15,240 nt of DNA from an uncultured Collinsella sp. (GTDB lineage Bacteria; Actinomycetota; Coriobacteriia; Coriobacteriales; Coriobacteriaceae), in the NCBI GenBank assembly GCA_900552425.1, contig URZR01000025.1:1-15240 (forward strand), written 5' to 3'. Of this stretch, positions 12,801 to 15,240 are shown in pieces. Below the pieces are notes generated by a model. It made no database searches, was not told where the DNA came from, and worked only from the letters and a program-made list of their open reading frames with translations. Positions within the stretch are counted from its first letter, which is position 1. Each line of letters starts with the position of its first letter. Both the position numbers and the translations under genes were made by a program.

Positions 12801-12898
12801 CCACCCGCTGAGCGGGTGGCTTTCTATGCCGCGCGTGCCGCGCGGCACGGACTAAAGTCCATGAATAAAAACGAGGAAGGCCACGTCCGGCCTCCCTC
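12801..12898. repeat. Run of four consecutive hairpins
   Basis: Four stems follow one another: CCACCCGCT/AGCGGGTGG (12801-12809 with 12811-12819), TGCCGCGCG/CGCGCGGCA (12827-12835 with 12839-12847), GGACT/AGTCC (12849-12853 with 12856-12860), and GAGG-GGCC/GGCC-CCTC (12873-12898). Short T- or A-rich linkers join them. Such chains occur at subterminal ends of IS200/IS605-type elements and in structured RNAs; the ACTAAAGT core of the third is reminiscent of IS605-family right ends. No transposase is nearby, so the assignment is tentative. Confidence 0.55.
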
Positions 12899-12973
12899 GC
12901 AAAGGGTCTCTGATTACTCCCACTCATTGGGGACAGACTTAAATGAGTGCTCTTGAAATGCCGGCGCCTGGGG

Positions 12974-13038
12974 ACGTTCTTTTTCTGTCTGCAGTTTGGA
13001 ACGTTCCTTTTCTGTCGGCAGTTTGGGACGGTCCTTAG
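12974..13038. repeat. 27-bp tandem repeat, about 2.4 copies
   Basis: Copy 1 (12974-13000) and copy 2 (13001-13027) match at 24 of 27 positions, with ACGTTC at the start and GCAGTTTGG near the end. A partial third copy (13028-13038) reads ACGGTCCTTAG. The 27-bp period equals nine codons. The function is unknown. Confidence 0.75.
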
Positions 13039-13130
13039 AGCTGCAGCGCGCCATGAGCGACGAGGCGAAGCGGATCATCCTGTCTTTTGAGTTCTAAGCA
13101 TAAGCCCCTGTCTCTGAGCAATGACCGGTT

Positions 13131-13257
13131 CGCATTTGTGCGCATTTACGTGCGTGGGATTGCGTGAATATGCGTATAGATGCGCCGTTTACGGGATAAA
13201 AATGACCGTTTAGCGGTGAGATACGCAAAAACGCGCACAGAAGCGCGTGTTTGTGCG
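13131..13257. promoter_or_regulatory. Array of CGCA/TGCG motifs at exact 10-bp spacing
   Basis: The four-base motif CGCA or its complement TGCG starts at 13131, 13141, 13151, 13161, 13171 and 13181, every 10 bp without exception. A second block has CGCA at 13224 and 13234, CGCG at 13244 and TGCG at 13254, again at 10-bp steps. Between the blocks CCGTTTA is directly repeated at 13185 and 13206, 21 bp apart. The motifs therefore lie on one face of the helix. DeoR-family regulators are known to bind short direct repeats spaced by about one helical turn, and a DeoR gene is the second gene of the operon downstream. A -10-like TATAGA is at 13260-13265. Confidence 0.65.
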
Positions 13258-13307
13258 AATATAGAGCTGTCAGAAAGCAAGGCGTTCTATGACACAGGAG
13301 GCACATA

Positions 13308-14387
13308 ATGGCAGATTCCAAGCAGGCTCCGCTCGACGCCGCGGCAGCCGCCAAAGCAGCGTTCGCTTCGGTCCAGGACAAGCCGTTCCCCGACGATATT
13401 TTTACGGCTCCCGAGCTCCATTGGGCCGTCATCGGTTGCGGCGTTATCGCCAACCAGATGGCTCAGTCCCTTGCTCTTGCCGGTCGCAAGCTTGCGGGCG
13501 TCGCCAACCGTACGCCGTCCAAGGCTCAGGCTTTTGCCGAGCAGTATGGCATCGAGAAGGTCTACGACACGGTTGAGGACCTCTACGCCGATCCTGGCAT
13601 CGACGCCGTCTACATCACTACCCCGCACAACACTCATATCACCTATCTGCGCGCTGCCCTGGCAGCCGGCAAGCACGTGCTCTGCGAGAAAGCCATTACC
13701 CTCAATTCCGCTGAGCTCGACGAGGCGCGTGCCATCGCTGACGAGCACAACGTCGTCCTCATGGACGCCACCACGGTGCTTCATATGCCCTTGTATCAAG
13801 AGCTGCGTCGCCGCATGGATGCCGGCGAGTTCGGCCGCATGAACCTCGCTCAGCTCAACTTTGGTAGCTACAAGGAGTACGGCGACCTGACCAACCGTTT
13901 CTACAATCGCAACCTTGCCGGCGGTGCCATGCTCGATATTGGTGTGTATGCCCTGTCCGTCATGCGCCTGTTTATGGCGAGCCAGCCCGCCGAGGTCGTG
14001 TCTCTAGGCAACACCTGCGAGACTGGCGTCGATGTTGCGGGCGGCATCGTCTGCCGCAATGCCGAGCAGCAGCTGGGCGTCGTGAGCCTTACGCTTCACT
14101 CCAAGCAGCCCAAGCGCTCGGTCATCAGCTTTGACAAGTGCTACATCGAGGTCAACGAATATCCGCGTGCCGATCACGCGACCATCGTGTGGACTGCGGA
14201 CGGCCACCGCGAGGAGGTCCACGCAGGCACCGAGGCTTACGCCCTGTGTTATGAGATGGCCGATCTTGAGAAGGCCGTTGCCGGCGACGACTCCAAGCGC
14301 GAGCTTCTGGATTATGCTTCTGATGTTATGGAGCTTATGACCAAGCTTCGCGCCGATTGGGGAGTCGTGTACCCCGAGGAGGAGTAA
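13308..14387 (+). CDS. Gfo/Idh/MocA-family NAD(P)-dependent oxidoreductase
   Basis: This 359-residue enzyme has the Gfo/Idh/MocA layout: an N-terminal Rossmann fold with AVIGCGVIANQMAQSL (40-55), the VYITTPHNTH strand (101-110), HVLCEKAITL (123-132) holding the Lys of the EKP-type motif as EKA, and the C-terminal sheet with GGAMLDIGVYAL (205-216). Members oxidise or reduce sugars, inositols or amino-sugars; the substrate here is not readable. About 35 residues precede the Rossmann fold, longer than usual, partly Ala-rich. The ATG at 13308 is set by AGGAGG at 13296-13301. It is cotranscribed with the DeoR regulator 3 nt downstream and probably controlled through the phased array upstream. Confidence 0.92.
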   Translation: MADSKQAPLDAAAAAKAAFASVQDKPFPDDIFTAPELHWAVIGCGVIANQMAQSLALAGRKLAGVANRTPSKAQAFAEQYGIEKVYDTVEDLYADPGIDAVYITTPHNTHITYLRAALAAGKHVLCEKAITLNSAELDEARAIADEHNVVLMDATTVLHMPLYQELRRRMDAGEFGRMNLAQLNFGSYKEYGDLTNRFYNRNLAGGAMLDIGVYALSVMRLFMASQPAEVVSLGNTCETGVDVAGGIVCRNAEQQLGVVSLTLHSKQPKRSVISFDKCYIEVNEYPRADHATIVWTADGHREEVHAGTEAYALCYEMADLEKAVAGDDSKRELLDYASDVMELMTKLRADWGVVYPEEE

Positions 14388-14390
14388 GCG

Positions 14391-15137
14391 ATGCTTGCGG
14401 AAGATAGGCTCAACGCAATCGTGTCGATGGTGCAGCAGACGGGCTCGGTTACCGTACCGGAGCTTGCTGAGGCCCTGGGCGTGACGGCGTCTACCATTCG
14501 GCGCGACCTGCAGACGCTCAATCGCGCACACCGTATCGCCAAGGTGCACGGTGGGGCGACGAGCCTTGAGCGCGCGCACGTGACGCGCGACCTAACGCTT
14601 AATGAGCGCAGCGATCTCCATAACGACGACAAGGAACGTATCTGCGCCCGTGCGGCGGCGCTGGTGGAGCCCGAGAGCTTTGTGTACATCGACTCGGGCT
14701 CGACGACGCTCAGGCTCATCGAGCATCTTCCACACCTTGAAGGTGTCACCTATGTGACTGATTCCGTGCTCCATGCTCAGCATCTCGCTTTGCGCGGCAT
14801 GCGTACCGTGGTGCTGGGCGGCGAGCTCAAACCCGAGACCGAGGCGCTCGTTGGCCCCGATGCCTTGGCAACCTTAGACCGTTACAACTTCAACTGCGGC
14901 TTTTGGGGCTCTAACGGCATTGCCGCCGAGCAGGGCTTCACGGCGCCCGATATCGAGGAGGCGCAAGTAAAGCGTATCTCGATGCGCCATACGGCCAAGC
15001 GCTTCGTAATCTCGGACGCCAGTAAATTTGGCATGGTGGCGCCCGTCAAGTTCGCGGACTTCCGCGATGCAACGATTATTACCGCAGGCGAGGTCCCCGC
15101 CAAGTACCGGGCAATGGACAACGTCGTCACGGTCTAA
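14391..15137 (+). CDS. DeoR-family transcriptional regulator
   Basis: This 248-residue repressor-type protein has a DeoR winged helix (residues 4-58): LNAIVSMVQQTGSVTVPELA, TASTIRRDLQTLN and the family hallmark KVHGGAT (52-58). The C-terminal sugar-phosphate-sensing DeoR domain shows VYIDSGSTTLRLIEHLP (about 98-114), TVVLGGELKPETEALVGPDA, and the late block KRFVISDASKFG. Ligands in this family are phosphorylated sugars, so it probably senses a sugar phosphate linked to the neighbouring oxidoreductase. The ATG follows GAGGAGGAG inside the end of that gene. Length is typical. It likely controls its own operon. Confidence 0.93.
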   Translation: MLAEDRLNAIVSMVQQTGSVTVPELAEALGVTASTIRRDLQTLNRAHRIAKVHGGATSLERAHVTRDLTLNERSDLHNDDKERICARAAALVEPESFVYIDSGSTTLRLIEHLPHLEGVTYVTDSVLHAQHLALRGMRTVVLGGELKPETEALVGPDALATLDRYNFNCGFWGSNGIAAEQGFTAPDIEEAQVKRISMRHTAKRFVISDASKFGMVAPVKFADFRDATIITAGEVPAKYRAMDNVVTV

Positions 15138-15158
15138 CGGCAGGGACGGGCTAAGGCC

Positions 15159-15201
15159 AAAACCACCGCGAAGGGGCAGGAACCTTTGTGGTGGTTTTGA
15201 C
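15159..15201 (+). terminator. Terminator after the DeoR gene
   Basis: AAAACCACCGCGAAGG (15159-15174) pairs with CCTTTGTGGTGGTTTT (15183-15198), 16 bp with two G/T wobbles and an 8-nt loop. As on the left and Ts on the right make it potentially bidirectional. It closes the oxidoreductase-DeoR operon. The last 30 nt of the window hold a short imperfect repeat (ATAAAACCTGCC and ATAAACCTGTCC). Confidence 0.92.
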
Positions 15202-15240
15202 GTTTGTCCAGATAAAACCTGCCAAAATAAACCTGTCCCT

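Larger units (their letters stand above)
12775..13130. other. Gene-poor stretch with hairpins and tandem repeats
   Basis: No complete gene is visible in this 356-nt stretch. It contains the hairpin cluster 12801-12898, an 8-bp inverted repeat CACTCATT/AATGAGTG (12921-12928 with 12942-12949) around GGGGACAGACTTA, and a 27-bp tandem repeat (12974-13038). A frame open from 12957 to TAA (13095-13097) ends QRAMSDEAKRIILSFEF, which looks like a natural protein end but has no start signal; it may be the tail of a deleted gene. Confidence 0.55.

Noticed and set aside
12801..13038. CRISPR array
   Set aside because: The hairpins differ from one another, and the 27-bp repeats are adjacent with no spacers.

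Overview
The window looks like chromosomal DNA from a high-GC, Gram-positive gut anaerobe, most likely Collinsella or a related Coriobacteriia. The evidence is the GC-rich codon use, the ribosomal protein sequences, strong Shine-Dalgarno sites, mannose-family PTS genes and U-tailed terminators. This placement is inferred from protein and composition style; no search was run.

Layout. (1) Positions 1-3117 hold part of the S10-spc ribosomal cluster on the + strand: rpsS (3' end only), rplV, rpsC, rplP, rpmC, rpsQ, a 118-nt structured gap, rplN and rplX. A strong terminator follows, and rplE, the usual next gene, is absent. (2) Positions 3118-4600 are a scar: about 700 nt without convincing genes but with several inverted repeats, a minus-strand IS3-type transposase remnant with an internal deletion, and the 3' third of an MTA/SAH nucleosidase gene cut at the remnant. 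(3) Positions 4600-12404 hold a carbohydrate locus: a LevR-like PRD regulator, PTS subunits IIB, IIC, IID and IIA, a GH172 (DUF2961) glycosidase, and a ROK-family fructokinase, closed by a bidirectional terminator. (4) Positions 12405-13130 are a second scar: a minus-strand DegV C-terminal fragment, a + strand terminator with no gene to serve, a run of four hairpins, and a 27-bp tandem repeat. (5) Positions 13131-15201 hold an array of CGCA/TGCG motifs at exact 10-bp spacing, then a Gfo/Idh/MocA oxidoreductase, a DeoR-family regulator and a terminator.

How the genes work together. The PTS would import and phosphorylate a sugar. The GH172 enzyme has no signal peptide, so it would cleave an imported saccharide in the cytoplasm. 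The kinase resembles the zinc-containing ScrK/GmuE-type fructokinases and would phosphorylate released fructose. The regulator resembles LevR, which controls a fructose PTS in Bacillus. Together these suggest use of a fructose-containing saccharide such as a difructose dianhydride or an alpha-fructofuranoside, though the substrate is inference. The regulator's AAA+ domain has lost the sigma-54 contact loop and the Walker B acidic residues, so it probably does not act as a normal sigma-54 activator. The oxidoreductase-DeoR pair looks like a separate self-regulated operon whose operator may be the phased array.
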